Shown here piece after piece: positions 47,617-58,495 of a stretch of DNA of 64,000 nucleotides. Numbering within the stretch: the stretch's first letter is position 1; each line of letters starts with the position of its first letter. This DNA is from an uncultured Porphyromonadaceae bacterium (GTDB lineage Bacteria; Bacteroidota; Bacteroidia; Bacteroidales; Muribaculaceae). The stretch lies in assembly GCA_947176295.1 (NCBI GenBank), contig CAMWQB010000002.1, positions 1 through 64,000 on the forward strand, read 5' to 3'. The notes beneath the pieces were generated by a model that was given only the letters and a program-made list of their open reading frames with translations, searched no databases and was not told the origin of the DNA. The position numbers were made by a program, and so were the translations under genes.

Positions 47617-48870
47617 ATGGACAAGATAATTTCTCAGGACGAACAGCGCCGCGCAAAAAGGCGCAAGACAATCAAGGCATGCGCATGGGTTGTGGCCGGA
47701 GGGGCCATTCTCGGAACCGCAATATTTATGACAACCGGAAAGAGCGTGCGCGAAGCCGATCTGAATCTCCAAAGTGCGACAAGGGGTCCTTTGGAATCGG
47801 CAGTGGCCGCTTCGGGCCGTCTCGTTCCGGCTTTTGAGGAAATCGTGAACTCACCGGTGGGGAGCCACATCATGGAGGTGTATGCCCGTCCGGGCGACAG
47901 CGTCAAGGCCGGGATGCCTCTTCTGCGACTTGACCTTCAGGAGGCAGACGCGCAATATCAGAATCTGCGGGATGCCCACGACATAAAGACGAGCCAGCTG
48001 CGACAGCTTCGCCTCACCAACCGCTCGGCCATGGCCGACCTGGAGATGCAGACGCAGATAAAGGAAATGGAGGTGAACCGCCTGGCCATCGAGGTGGAGA
48101 ATGAGCGTCGGCTCGACAGCATAGGCTCGGGAACGGGCGACCGCGTGCGGCAGGCTGAAACGGCTTACGCCACGGGGCGGCTTGAGCTCCAAGGGCTTCG
48201 CCAGCGACTTGTGAACGAGCGCGAGCGCCTCGAGGCACTGGAGACATCCACGGCTCTTGAACTGGGCAACAGCGCACGCGACATGACGCTGATGGAACGG
48301 ACGCTTGCTCAGGGACGCATTCCGGCGCCGCACGACGGGGTGCTGACGTTTCTGAAAACTCAGATAGGAAGCACGGTGGCACCGGGGGAAAAGCTGGCGG
48401 TTGTGGGCGACCTGAGCTCCTTCAAGGTTGAGGCCGAAGTGCCCGAAGGGAGCAGCTTCAAGGTGAAGCCGGGGGCGAACGCGACTGTGCGTCTGGGAAA
48501 TATAGAACTTGCAGGAACGGTAGCGTCGGTAGAACCGCAATCCACGTCGGGGGCAGTTCCCTTCACGGTGAATCTGGAGGATGCGTCGAATCCCCGCCTG
48601 CGTCCGGGAGTGCGCGTGCAGGTGTATGTGGGATATGGGTTCAAGGAGGATGTTGTGCGCATCCCGATGGGCACCTACTTCAAAGGCCCGGGCGACTACA
48701 TGCTCTTCGTGGACGAAGGAAACGGAAAGGCACGCCAACGAAAGATCACCCTCGGCGACAGCAACCGCAACTGGGTTGAGGTGGTGAACGGAGTTTCGCC
48801 GGGCGAACGGGTGTCGATAGCCGACCTGAGCGCATTCGAAGGATATAAGACCGTTACACTCACGAAATGA
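47617..48870 (+). CDS. HlyD/MacA-type periplasmic adaptor
   Basis: Single N-terminal TM, SPVGSHIMEVYARPGDSVKAGMPLLRLD lipoyl-like, coiled coil, IPAPHDGVLTFLKTQIGSTVAPGEKL. Confidence 0.92.
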   Translation: MDKIISQDEQRRAKRRKTIKACAWVVAGGAILGTAIFMTTGKSVREADLNLQSATRGPLESAVAASGRLVPAFEEIVNSPVGSHIMEVYARPGDSVKAGMPLLRLDLQEADAQYQNLRDAHDIKTSQLRQLRLTNRSAMADLEMQTQIKEMEVNRLAIEVENERRLDSIGSGTGDRVRQAETAYATGRLELQGLRQRLVNERERLEALETSTALELGNSARDMTLMERTLAQGRIPAPHDGVLTFLKTQIGSTVAPGEKLAVVGDLSSFKVEAEVPEGSSFKVKPGANATVRLGNIELAGTVASVEPQSTSGAVPFTVNLEDASNPRLRPGVRVQVYVGYGFKEDVVRIPMGTYFKGPGDYMLFVDEGNGKARQRKITLGDSNRNWVEVVNGVSPGERVSIADLSAFEGYKTVTLTK

Positions 48871-48923
48871 AAACAAATAAAATAACTCTCTAACATTCTA
48901 CATTCTAAACAAACAATAGAACT

Positions 48924-49598
48924 ATGGCACTAATCGAACTCAAGGGTATCAGCAAGGTGTATCGCACTAAGGAAATCGAGACGACGGCGCTCGAGAACGT
49001 GAACCTCAGCATCGAGGAAGGAGAATTTGTGAGCATCATGGGCCCGTCGGGCTGCGGAAAATCTACGCTGCTCAACATCATAGGTCTTCTTGACAAACCG
49101 ACGACAGGGAGCGTGCGTCTATGCGACACGGACTGCGACGGGATGAACGATTCGGCACTGTCGCGTTTCCGCAACGACAAGCTGGGATTCGTGTTCCAGA
49201 GCTTCCATCTGATTCCGTCGCTGAACGTGGAGGCGAACGTGGAGATGCCTCTCGACTACCGCAGCGGGGAGAGCAGCGGCGAGCGGCACAAACGCGTGAG
49301 CGAGGTGCTCGAACGGCTCGGGATGGCACACCGGCGGAAGCACCTGCCGTCGCAGCTCTCGGGCGGACAATGCCAGCGCGTGGCCATAGCCCGCGCGATC
49401 GTGGGACGTCCGACCATCGTACTTGCGGACGAACCTACGGGCAACCTGGACTCGAAAATGGGCGCCGAGGTGATGGAGCTCCTTCACAAGCTGAACAAGG
49501 AGGACGGGATAACGATCGTGATGGTAACGCACAATGAGCAGCAGGCGCTTCAGACCGACAGAATCATCCGCTTCTTCGACGGACGCATCATTTCTTAA
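48924..49598 (+). CDS. ABC transporter ATP-binding protein (MacB/LolD type)
   Basis: [44 protein letters not shown]. Confidence 0.96.
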   Translation: MALIELKGISKVYRTKEIETTALENVNLSIEEGEFVSIMGPSGCGKSTLLNIIGLLDKPTTGSVRLCDTDCDGMNDSALSRFRNDKLGFVFQSFHLIPSLNVEANVEMPLDYRSGESSGERHKRVSEVLERLGMAHRRKHLPSQLSGGQCQRVAIARAIVGRPTIVLADEPTGNLDSKMGAEVMELLHKLNKEDGITIVMVTHNEQQALQTDRIIRFFDGRIIS

Positions 49599-49627
49599 AT
49601 CCTTATCTCCCCACCTACCAAGCATTA

Positions 49628-50905
49628 ATGACGATGAAAAAACAGCTTCGACAAATAATATACGATATGCGTACCCAGCCGGTGATAGCGTGGGTAACGG
49701 TATTCGGCACGGCAATGTCGATTTTCCTGATAATGACGATGCTGACGATGCAGATGCTCTACACGATGCCAATCGCACCGGAAACTCACAGACCGAGGAT
49801 GCTTTACGGCTTGTATTTCCACATGGAAAACTCCGGGTCAGGCAATTCCGGTTCGGGCCCCCTTTCTCTGAAACGCGCACGTCAGCTCTACAATGGCCTA
49901 GAAGGCGTGGAGGCCGTGAGCTTCCAGAACAACAATCCATGGCGCACCGACGTGAAGGGCTCGACAGGAGAGACTTTTACGGCGAACGTCCGACAATCGG
50001 ACACCGGTTTCTGGGACATCTACGATATGAAACTTCTCGAGGGACGGATTTTTACGGCCGAGGAAGTGGAGGCCGGAACTCGAGTGGCCCTTGTGAGCGA
50101 AAGCACGGCCCGGAGGCTTTTCGGCGGGGAGCCGGTGCTGGGAAGCCATTTCCTGCTATCGCACGTGGACTATGAGGTGATAGGCGTGGTGGGCGACACG
50201 AACCCCATTGCAACCTGGGCCTTCGGGGATGTGTTCACTCCGATCGATACGCGCGAGTACGGAAACGGTTTCTGGGACGAGAACTTCGGGAACGTGAGTG
50301 TGGCTCTCCTTGTGAAGGAGGGGGTGGACTTCGACAAAATCCGCTCGCAGGTAAAGGCCCGCTATGCCGGCATCGACTCGGAATTGGCCGCCGACGGGTA
50401 CAAAACGGTGTATCACGAAGCGCCCTTCGACCAGGAGACGGTGTCTCAGGGCATGAGCGGGAGCAACATAACGCCGGACACATCTTCGGCCGAGCTGCTC
50501 CACGGACTTATTTACGCTATACTTCTCCTTGTTCCGGCCATCAATCTGAGCAGTATGCTCCACAGCCGCCTTCGCCGGCGCATCAGCGATATAGGTATTC
50601 GCCGGGCCTTCGGCTGCACGCGAGGCCGAATAATCCGGGACATCATAGCCGAGAACTTCCTTGTGACGCTTGCCGGAGGTATAATCGGCCTTGCCGCAGG
50701 GGTGGTGTTCGCCCTTCTATGGGACGGGCTGTACACGACGGAATATAACGAGGCTATCCATCCGTCGCTGACGATGCTTCTGAACTGGCGCATCATACTC
50801 CGGGCGCTCGGGGCTTGCTTCGTGCTGAACATAATCAGCGCGGCGGTTCCGGCGTGGCAGGCATCCAGAATGAACCCGGTAGAGGCTATCAACGCCAAGA
50901 AATAA
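49628..50905 (+). CDS. FtsX-like ABC permease 1
   Basis: MacB-PCD-like periplasmic domain and C-terminal SRLRRRISDIGIRRAFGCTRGRIIRDIIAENFLVT. Confidence 0.92.
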   Translation: MTMKKQLRQIIYDMRTQPVIAWVTVFGTAMSIFLIMTMLTMQMLYTMPIAPETHRPRMLYGLYFHMENSGSGNSGSGPLSLKRARQLYNGLEGVEAVSFQNNNPWRTDVKGSTGETFTANVRQSDTGFWDIYDMKLLEGRIFTAEEVEAGTRVALVSESTARRLFGGEPVLGSHFLLSHVDYEVIGVVGDTNPIATWAFGDVFTPIDTREYGNGFWDENFGNVSVALLVKEGVDFDKIRSQVKARYAGIDSELAADGYKTVYHEAPFDQETVSQGMSGSNITPDTSSAELLHGLIYAILLLVPAINLSSMLHSRLRRRISDIGIRRAFGCTRGRIIRDIIAENFLVTLAGGIIGLAAGVVFALLWDGLYTTEYNEAIHPSLTMLLNWRIILRALGACFVLNIISAAVPAWQASRMNPVEAINAKK

Positions 50906-50949
50906 GGATATCATCAAAGAATCAGAACCAAACGAAGAAACAAAAATCC

Positions 50950-52185
50950 ATGAAACGGAAACTCATACAACAAATGCGCAATGAATGGCGCAGCAATATA
51001 TGGATGTGCGTGGAGCTGGTGATAACGGGGCTTGTGCTATGGGCAATATTCTCGACCTTCGCCGTCCTTCTTCACATGCATCAGGACCCCGAGGGCTATG
51101 ACCTAACCGACATTTATGCGGGCAATACGGGGACACTCGGGGAAGGGGCAATCACCTTCACCCCCTACCCCGATTCTCTCCACAACGAACACACAGACTT
51201 CGAGACGCTACTGACGAATCTGCGGAACAATCCTTACGTGGAGAGCGTGGGTGCGGGCAACAACGCGCTGCCCTACAGCTACAACTATTCGGGCAACTTA
51301 TTTGAGGCAAACATCAACGGGGAGCGGCAGCAATACGGCGGGAATCTCCGCCACATGACGCCGGATATGGTACGGACCATCCGCATGAAGGGTCTCAACG
51401 GAGAAACGACCGAGGACCTGGCACAGATGATAGCCGACGGCCAGACGATAATCTCGCTCTTCGAAGCCTCGCGCTACGAAGGCAATCCGCTGGAATGGCG
51501 TGGCCGGGATGTGTACTGGAGCTACGATTCGACGCGGATAGAACACATCGGGGCAATCGTGGCAGGCATCCGCCGCACGGATTACGAACCGATATTCAAC
51601 GGCATGATTCTGCAACGGCAGCCGGAGCAATGGGTGCCGGACCAAGTGGCCATCCGTGTGAAGCCGGGGAAAGGAAGAGAATTCATGGAATCGATCAAGG
51701 CAGAAGACCTTGAGTTCGGGAATGTGTATATCACCAATCTGCAGAGCATAGAGCAACTGCGCGAGCAGGCGCACATGAATGCGAATGAGGTGATACGGAC
51801 CATGACGGTGAGCGCGATATTTGTTATGACGGCCGTGTTCCTTGGCTTCCTTGGGTCGTTCTGGTTCCGGACGCAGCAGCGGGTGCCCGAGCTGGCCTTG
51901 CGAAGGGTGAACGGCGCCACGCGCAGCGACCTCTTCCGCCGCCTGCTTGGCGAAGGGATGCTCATCCTGATGATGGCTCTGCCGTTTGTTGCGGGCTTGG
52001 GCGGGCTCCTGCTCTACCGCACCGACATTTCCGCGGAGCTGAACATTCCCTTCCCCAACTACATCCTATGGACGGGCCTTCCCTGCGCGATAGGGGCTCT
52101 CGGACTGATGATATGCGCAGGCATCCTCTTCCCGGCTTCGAAGGCGATGAAGGTGAACCCGGCCGAAGCACTCAAGGACCAATAA
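50950..52185 (+). CDS. FtsX-like ABC permease 2
   Basis: QQRVPELALRRVNGATRSDLFRRLLGEGMLI; ASKAMKVNPAEALKDQ. Confidence 0.9.
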   Translation: MKRKLIQQMRNEWRSNIWMCVELVITGLVLWAIFSTFAVLLHMHQDPEGYDLTDIYAGNTGTLGEGAITFTPYPDSLHNEHTDFETLLTNLRNNPYVESVGAGNNALPYSYNYSGNLFEANINGERQQYGGNLRHMTPDMVRTIRMKGLNGETTEDLAQMIADGQTIISLFEASRYEGNPLEWRGRDVYWSYDSTRIEHIGAIVAGIRRTDYEPIFNGMILQRQPEQWVPDQVAIRVKPGKGREFMESIKAEDLEFGNVYITNLQSIEQLREQAHMNANEVIRTMTVSAIFVMTAVFLGFLGSFWFRTQQRVPELALRRVNGATRSDLFRRLLGEGMLILMMALPFVAGLGGLLLYRTDISAELNIPFPNYILWTGLPCAIGALGLMICAGILFPASKAMKVNPAEALKDQ

Positions 52186-52199
52186 GAATTACGAAAAAC

Positions 52200-53678
52200 A
52201 TGCTCAAAACGATTCTCTTTGTTGGAAGTATCCTCATGGCGCTCCCTGCCTTCGGGCAGGGGGGCAAAATGAGGCTGACGCTCGACGATGCCATAGCGAT
52301 GGCACGGGTGCGAAGCGTGGATGCGGCGTCGGCTCTGGATGAACTCCGGACGGCCTACTGGGAGTGGCGGACATTCCGCGCCGACCAACTGCCGGAACTG
52401 AGCTTCTCGGCTACGGCACCGGCCTACGCGAAACAATACAGCTCGTATATGAACGAGGAGGGCGACTACTCGTTTGTGCGGACAAATACGCTGCAGGCCA
52501 GCGGGGAGCTTGCCATAAAGCAAAACGTGGCTCTGACGGGGGGCAAGGTGTCGCTGAGTTCGTCGCTCGACTTCCTGCGGCAGCTTGACGGGACGCCCTA
52601 CAATCGCTTTATGAGCATCCCGGTGGCGCTGTCGCTGGAGCAGCCGCTCTTTGGGGTGAACACGATGAAGTGGGACCGGCGCATCGAGCCCGTGAGATAT
52701 GCTGAGGCGAAGGCGGCTTTCCTGAGCGCGACGGAGGATGTGGCTCGGCTGACGGTGAACTATTACTTCAATCTGCTGATGAGCCGCGAGAACGTGGAGA
52801 TTGCCGAACAGAACCTCGAGAATGCCTTGAAGCTGCATGCGGTGGCTAAGGAGAAGCGGGAGATGGGCAAGATAAGCCAAAACGACCTTCTGCAGATGGA
52901 GCTGAACGTGCTGGATGCACAATCGGCGCTGACGGACTACCGGAGCGAGCTGAAGTCGATGATGTTTCAGCTGCGGGCATTCCTGGACTTGGGGGAGGAT
53001 GTGGAAATCGTGCCGGTGGCACCGGAGAATGTTCCGCAAGCGGATATTTCCTATCCAGATGCACTCGAGCGTGCGACGGCGAACAACAAATTTGTGAAGA
53101 CGATGCTTCGCGAACAGCTTGAGGCTGACTATGAAGTGGCCCGCGCCAAGGGCGACCTGCGAGAGATAAAGCTCTTCGCGAGGATAGGCTACTCGGGGAC
53201 CGACCCCGAAATCGGAGAGGCATATTCGCGCCTGCGGTCCAACCAGGTGGCGTCGGTGGGCTTCTCGATTCCGCTCGTGGACTGGGGCAAGCGTCGCGGG
53301 AAGGTGAAGGTGGCGGAAAGCAAACGGCGGGTTGCCGAAAGCCGCATACGCCGTGAGACGATGAATTTCAATCAGGAGCTCTACATCCTTGTGGAGCGGT
53401 TCGCCAACCAGCAGCAGCAGCTCGAGCTGTCGACACGGGCAACAGAAATAGCGGCACGACGATATGCTACCAACGTAGAGACGTATATGATTGGGATGCT
53501 GTCGCCTCTGGAGCTGAACGATTCGCGGACGAGCAAGGATAATTCGCGCCGCGACTACATAAATCAGCTCTATAAATTCTGGACTTACTGGTATCAGCTG
53601 CGCTCGCTGACGCTCTACGACTACTCGAGCCTGCACGACATCAATGCAGATTTTGACAAACTGATAAAAATTCAGTAA
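52200..53678 (+). CDS. TolC-family outer membrane efflux protein
   Basis: Signal peptide; RLTLDDAIAMARVRS; paired OEP helical repeats. Confidence 0.92.
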   Translation: MLKTILFVGSILMALPAFGQGGKMRLTLDDAIAMARVRSVDAASALDELRTAYWEWRTFRADQLPELSFSATAPAYAKQYSSYMNEEGDYSFVRTNTLQASGELAIKQNVALTGGKVSLSSSLDFLRQLDGTPYNRFMSIPVALSLEQPLFGVNTMKWDRRIEPVRYAEAKAAFLSATEDVARLTVNYYFNLLMSRENVEIAEQNLENALKLHAVAKEKREMGKISQNDLLQMELNVLDAQSALTDYRSELKSMMFQLRAFLDLGEDVEIVPVAPENVPQADISYPDALERATANNKFVKTMLREQLEADYEVARAKGDLREIKLFARIGYSGTDPEIGEAYSRLRSNQVASVGFSIPLVDWGKRRGKVKVAESKRRVAESRIRRETMNFNQELYILVERFANQQQQLELSTRATEIAARRYATNVETYMIGMLSPLELNDSRTSKDNSRRDYINQLYKFWTYWYQLRSLTLYDYSSLHDINADFDKLIKIQ

Positions 53679-53688
53679 TTTTGCCGCT

Positions 53689-54228
53689 ATGATACTGATT
53701 GTGGACGATGACAAATCTATCCGTCTTTCGATTTCGCTGATGCTGAAACAGGCGGGGCTGGAGTTTGAAGCCGTGTCGACTGAAGATGAGGCGATGGCGG
53801 CTGTGCGCAGGCCGGATGTGGAGCTCGTGATCCTCGACATGAATCTGACGCTCGCGACGACCGGCCGCCAGGGGATAGATATGCTGCAGGGGATACGTAT
53901 TCTGGCTCCGGAGGTGCCTGTGATCATGCTCTCGGCCTGGGCGACGGTGCCATTAGCTGTGGAAGGGATGAGCCACGGGGCTGTGGACTTCGTGACGAAA
54001 CCTTGGAGCAACCGCGATTTCATGGCGAAGATCCGCACGGCGCTGAAGCGCGCGGAGGAGAGTGCGGCACGCACGAAGGCCGTGGACACGCTGGACAATA
54101 CCGAGCGCGAGGCTATAGCCAAGGCGCTGAAGCAGACGGACGGCAACCTGAGCGACGCAGCGAGACTGCTGGGCATCACGCGCCAGTCGCTCTACAGAAG
54201 GATGGAGAAATTCGGACTTAAAGCTTGA
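53689..54228 (+). CDS. Response regulator: receiver domain plus Fis-type HTH, no AAA+ domain
   Basis: ILIVDDDKSIRLSISLML, VILDMNLT, VIMLSAWAT; C-terminal AIAKALKQTDGNLSDAARLLGITRQSLYRRMEKFGL. Confidence 0.9.
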   Translation: MILIVDDDKSIRLSISLMLKQAGLEFEAVSTEDEAMAAVRRPDVELVILDMNLTLATTGRQGIDMLQGIRILAPEVPVIMLSAWATVPLAVEGMSHGAVDFVTKPWSNRDFMAKIRTALKRAEESAARTKAVDTLDNTEREAIAKALKQTDGNLSDAARLLGITRQSLYRRMEKFGLKA

Positions 54229-55451
54229 GGATTATGACAAGGAGCAACGTATATTTCGGATTGAGTTTGGTTTTGCTTGTGGCTGCGGGCCTTTGCGGCT
54301 ACCGGGGGCATGCATATGAATGCGTGGGGCTTACGGCCGCGGGGGTGGTGGCGCTGGTTCTTTTCCGGCGGGCGACAGTGAAACCGATGCGGGCAATCCG
54401 CTCCGGAATGGACTTGCTTCTGAGCCAAGACTTTGCAAGCCGGCTTCGCCCGGTGGGCCAAAAGGATGCGGATGAGGTGGTGAGGGTTTTCAACGCCATC
54501 ATGGGGACGATGAAATCCGAGAGGCTCAAAAACGAGGAACAGAATGCTTTTCTGTCGAAAATCGTGGAGGCTTCGCCGATGGGGGTGGCGGTTTGCACGT
54601 TCGACGGGGAGATAGAGAGCTCGAATCCTGCATTCAAGGACTTGGGCGGGGAAGCGCTGGAAGGGGTGCTGTCGACGCTCGGCGACGGGGAGCAGCGGAT
54701 AATACGGCCTGGAGGCGAGCAGGTGCTGAAATGCGTGCGCATGCATTTTATGGACCGTGGGTTCCGTCGTAGATTCTACCTGGTGGAACGTCTGACTGAT
54801 GAAATCGTACGGGCGGAGACGGAGCTCTTCCACAAGATAGTGCGGACGATGGGGCATGAGGTGAACAATACGCTTGGGGGCGTGGTGAGTGTGCTGGAAA
54901 CGCTCCAGGCTGTGCATGAGGGGGACGAAATCGTGGCGGAGGCGCTGGATTCGAGCCGGAGCTCGTGCCTTGCGCTGACGTCGTTCGTGAAGGCATACTC
55001 GGATGTCGTGAAACTTCCGGATGCAGAACCGGAAGCTATCGATGTGGCGGAGTTCCTGCGCCGCTGCCTGCCGTTTCTGCAGAAGATGTGTCCGCCGAAC
55101 ATCCGTCTGCGGGTGGATGCGAAAGACGGATCGCGAATCGAGGGGGACCCGATGCTGCTGGAGCGCGTGATAGTGAATGCGGTGAAGAATGCGGTGGAAA
55201 GCATCGGGAGCCGGGATGGGGAAATAGCATTGGGGTGCTCCGGGAAGCGGATTGAAATAACTGACAACGGCCCCGGGATAAGCGCAGAGAATGCAGAACG
55301 GGTGTTCACTCCCTTCTTCTCGACCAAGCGCGCCGACCGCGGGCTTGGGCTTATGCTCATCGCCGACATCCTCAGGAAACATGGGGCGGCGTTCAATCTA
55401 TCGACGGATGCTGATGGGCTGACGAGGTTGAGAATCGATTTCGCAAAGTGA
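54225..55451 (+). CDS. Sensor histidine kinase (TM, HAMP/PAS-like, HATPase)
   Basis: VRTMGHEVNNTLGGVVSVLETL, VIVNAVKNAVESIG, ITDNGPGISAENAERVFTPFFSTK. Confidence 0.92.
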   Translation: MRIMTRSNVYFGLSLVLLVAAGLCGYRGHAYECVGLTAAGVVALVLFRRATVKPMRAIRSGMDLLLSQDFASRLRPVGQKDADEVVRVFNAIMGTMKSERLKNEEQNAFLSKIVEASPMGVAVCTFDGEIESSNPAFKDLGGEALEGVLSTLGDGEQRIIRPGGEQVLKCVRMHFMDRGFRRRFYLVERLTDEIVRAETELFHKIVRTMGHEVNNTLGGVVSVLETLQAVHEGDEIVAEALDSSRSSCLALTSFVKAYSDVVKLPDAEPEAIDVAEFLRRCLPFLQKMCPPNIRLRVDAKDGSRIEGDPMLLERVIVNAVKNAVESIGSRDGEIALGCSGKRIEITDNGPGISAENAERVFTPFFSTKRADRGLGLMLIADILRKHGAAFNLSTDADGLTRLRIDFAK

Positions 55452-55498
55452 GGGATGTTAAATGTTAACAAATTGTTGGCGGGGTGGAATTTTATTTG

Positions 55499-55506
55499 TA
55501 TCTTTG
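55499..55506 (+). promoter_or_regulatory. -7 box of pnp
   Basis: TATCTTTG, 43 nt upstream of pnp ATG. Confidence 0.6.
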
Positions 55507-55549
55507 CACGATTTTGAAGTAAATAAACCAATACGAACCTCGAATTTTT

Positions 55550-57772
55550 ATGAATCCGATCAAAAAAACCATCACCCTTGCCGACGGTCGCACGATAACG
55601 CTTGAGACCGGGAAGCTGGCGAAGCAGGCTGATGGAGCGGTAGAACTGCGGATGGGCAATACTATGCTTCTTGCCACCGTGGTATCGGCAAAGGAAGCCG
55701 GCGAAGGCGTCGACTTCATGCCCCTGACAGTAGAGTACAAAGAAAAATTCTCGTCGAACGGTCGCTTTCCGGGCGGCTTCCTCAAGCGCGAAGGCCGCGC
55801 GAGCGACTACGAGATCCTGACCTCGCGACTTGTAGACCGCGTGCTGCGTCCGCTTTTCCCGGACAATTACCATGCCGACACGTTTGTGAACATCATTATG
55901 TTCTCGGCCGACGGCGAGGATATGCCCGATGCCCTTGCAGGACTTGCAGCGTCGGCAGCGATAGCAGTGAGCGACATTCCCTTCAACGGGCCTATTTCGG
56001 AGGTTCGTGTTGCCCGAGTTGACGGCGAATATGTGATCAATCCTACCTTCAAGCAGCTCGAGAAGGCTGACATGGAACTGATGGTAGGTGCTACATACGA
56101 CAATATCATGATGGTGGAAGGCGAGATGGACGAAGTGTCGGAAGCCGACCTCCTTGGAGCCCTGAAGGCAGCGCACGAAGCGATCCGCGAGCAGGTGAAG
56201 GCCGTGAACGAACTGGCCGAGGCTGCCGGAGCTACGGTGAAGCGCGAATACTGCCACGAGGTGAACGACGAGGAGCTCCGCAAGGACATCCACGACAAGT
56301 GCTACGAGAAGGCATACGCCATCGCCAAGACCGGCACGGCCGACAAGCACTGGCGTCAGGAGTCGTTCGACGCTATCCGCCAGGAATATATCGATTCGCT
56401 TCCGGAGGACGTTCGCGAGGAGAAGACACCTCTTGTAAAGCGCTACTACCACGAGGTAGAGAAGGAGGCCATGCGCCGCTGCGTGCTTGACGAGGGCATC
56501 CGCCTCGACGGCCGCAAGACCACGGACATCCGCCCCATCTGGTGTGAGACGGACTACGTTCCGGGCCCTCACGGGTCGGCAGTGTTCACCCGCGGGGAGA
56601 CGCAGGCCCTGGCTACTGTAACTCTCGGCACGAAGCTTGACGAGAAGATTCTGGACGATGTTCTGAACCAGGGCCGCGAGCGTTTCCTGCTTCACTACAA
56701 CTTCCCTCCCTTCTCGACCGGCGAAGCCAAGCCTCAGCGCGGCGTGGGCCGACGCGAGGTGGGGCACGGCAACCTTGCACACCGCGCCCTGAAGCGTATG
56801 TTCCCCGAGAACTTCCCGTATGTAGTTCGCATTGTGAGCGACATCCTCGAGAGCAACGGGTCGTCGTCGATGGCAACTGTCTGCGCCGGCACTCTTTCGC
56901 TTCTTGACGCCGGCGTGAAGATGAAGAAGCCCGTGAGCGGTATCGCCATGGGTCTTATCACGGACACGAACTGCTCGAAATATGCAATTCTGAGCGATAT
57001 CCTCGGCGATGAGGACCACTTGGGTGACATGGACTTCAAGGTAACGGGCACGCGCGACGGCATCACGGCCACGCAGATGGACATCAAGTGCGACGGCCTG
57101 AGCTACGAAATCCTTGAGCGCGCTCTGAACCAGGCCCGCGAAGGCCGCCTCCACATCCTGGACAAAATCGAGGAGACCATTCCGGCTCCCCGCGAGGACT
57201 ACAAGCCTCACGTTCCGCGGATCGTGACGATGCTGATTCCGAAAGAGCTTATCGGTGCCGTAATCGGCCCGGGCGGAAAGGTGATCCAGGGCATCCAGGA
57301 GGAATCGGGTGCGACGGTAAGCATCGACGAAATCGAGGAAGGCGGCCACATAGAAGTGGCAGCACCTCACAAGGATGCTATCGACAAGGCTCTGGCTATG
57401 ATCAATGCCATAGTGGAGCTTCCCGAGGAAGGCAAGGTATATCAGGGCACTGTTCGCTCGATCATGGACTTCGGTGCATTCGTTGAATTCATGCCTCACC
57501 GCGACGGCTTGCTGCACATCAGCGAGATTTCGTGGGAGCGTCTTCCCGACATGGAAGCCTCGAAGCTTAAAGAAGGCGACAAGGTGGAAGTGAAGCTGAT
57601 TGAAATCGACAAGAAGAGCGGCAAATACCGTCTGTCGATGCGTGCGCTTCAGCCGAAGCCGGAAGGCTACGTAGAGCCTCAGCGCGGACCTCGCGGCCCG
57701 CGTCGAGAAGGCGGCGAGAACAACCGCGGCGAGCGTCGCGGCCCGCGCCGTCCGGCAGCAGAAAAGAAATAA
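55550..57772 (+). CDS. pnp: Polyribonucleotide nucleotidyltransferase
   Basis: [37 protein letters not shown] domain [22 protein letters not shown]1 domain [30 protein letters not shown]. Confidence 0.98.
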   Translation: MNPIKKTITLADGRTITLETGKLAKQADGAVELRMGNTMLLATVVSAKEAGEGVDFMPLTVEYKEKFSSNGRFPGGFLKREGRASDYEILTSRLVDRVLRPLFPDNYHADTFVNIIMFSADGEDMPDALAGLAASAAIAVSDIPFNGPISEVRVARVDGEYVINPTFKQLEKADMELMVGATYDNIMMVEGEMDEVSEADLLGALKAAHEAIREQVKAVNELAEAAGATVKREYCHEVNDEELRKDIHDKCYEKAYAIAKTGTADKHWRQESFDAIRQEYIDSLPEDVREEKTPLVKRYYHEVEKEAMRRCVLDEGIRLDGRKTTDIRPIWCETDYVPGPHGSAVFTRGETQALATVTLGTKLDEKILDDVLNQGRERFLLHYNFPPFSTGEAKPQRGVGRREVGHGNLAHRALKRMFPENFPYVVRIVSDILESNGSSSMATVCAGTLSLLDAGVKMKKPVSGIAMGLITDTNCSKYAILSDILGDEDHLGDMDFKVTGTRDGITATQMDIKCDGLSYEILERALNQAREGRLHILDKIEETIPAPREDYKPHVPRIVTMLIPKELIGAVIGPGGKVIQGIQEESGATVSIDEIEEGGHIEVAAPHKDAIDKALAMINAIVELPEEGKVYQGTVRSIMDFGAFVEFMPHRDGLLHISEISWERLPDMEASKLKEGDKVEVKLIEIDKKSGKYRLSMRALQPKPEGYVEPQRGPRGPRREGGENNRGERRGPRRPAAEKK

Positions 57773-57784
57773 GACATGACACAC

Positions 57785-57822
57785 CACTCCCCGACGGTTG
57801 CTCGCCGGGGAGTGATTTTTTG
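57785..57822 (+). terminator. pnp terminator
   Basis: CACTCCCCG...CGGGGAGTG then ATTTTTTG. Confidence 0.88.
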
Positions 57823-57825
57823 AAG

Positions 57826-57925
57826 GGGGAATTATCGGGATTAATCTTGATTTATCGGGATCAAGCGGGGATGAGCGGGATTAAGCAGGGAACAAAGGGC
57901 ATTGTCAGGAATATGCGAGGGAGGG
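57826..57925. repeat. Degenerate 10-bp tandem repeat array (about 10 units)
   Basis: In-phase units from 57836: CGGGATTAAT CTTGATTTAT CGGGATCAAG CGGGGATGAG CGGGATTAAG CAGGGAACAA AGGGCATTGT CAGGAATATG CGAGGGAGGG. Confidence 0.75.
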
Positions 57926-58005
57926 ATTGAGCCTCGTTAACAATTTTTTAAGAGGATATTGAGTGGAAAATTGCGGAAAAATTTCTTTATATGCCGAATT
58001 TTTTG

Positions 58006-58013
58006 TTACTTTG
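58006..58013 (+). promoter_or_regulatory. -7-like box of acpP
   Basis: TTACTTTG, one mismatch to TAnnTTTG. Confidence 0.45.
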
Positions 58014-58055
58014 CATCGCAAAACGTGAAATTACTAATTAAAACCGAAAAGTATT

Positions 58056-58289
58056 ATGTCTGAAATTGCAGATCGCGTAAAAGCTATCGTAGTAGACAAG
58101 CTCGGCGTAGACGCTGACAAAGTAACTGAAGAAGCAACCTTCATCAACGACCTTGGCGCCGACAGCCTCGACACTGTAGAGCTGATCATGGACCTCGAAA
58201 AGGAATTCAACATCACTATTCCTGAGGACAAGGCAGAAGAAATCAAGACGGTAGGCGACGCAATCGCTTTCGTAGAAGCCAGCAAGTAA
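58056..58289 (+). CDS. acpP: Acyl carrier protein
   Basis: [38 protein letters not shown]. Confidence 0.97.
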   Translation: MSEIADRVKAIVVDKLGVDADKVTEEATFINDLGADSLDTVELIMDLEKEFNITIPEDKAEEIKTVGDAIAFVEASK

Positions 58290-58349
58290 GCCGGGCTCCG
58301 ACACGAACCGTCAGCTTCTAAAGCAGTCAAAAAAAAAGAGACTAAAAGC

Positions 58350-58404
58350 CGCCGAGGAGCCGCCTTTCCCCCTCCAAGGGGCGGGCAGAATCCGGCGGTT
58401 TTTT
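58350..58404 (+). terminator. Intrinsic terminator/attenuator between acpP and fabF
   Basis: CCGCCG...CGGCGG followed by TTTTTT. Confidence 0.65.
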
Positions 58405-58495
58405 CATATATCGCGGGAGGAGGCCTCCGGGCCGGCCCTCGAATTGCAAGAAAAGGCATCCGCCATACAGCTAAAACAACTCCAAAGACACAAAT

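Noticed and set aside
57836-57925. Possible CRISPR array
   Set aside because: Period is 10 bp with degenerate units and no unique spacers; no cas genes nearby.
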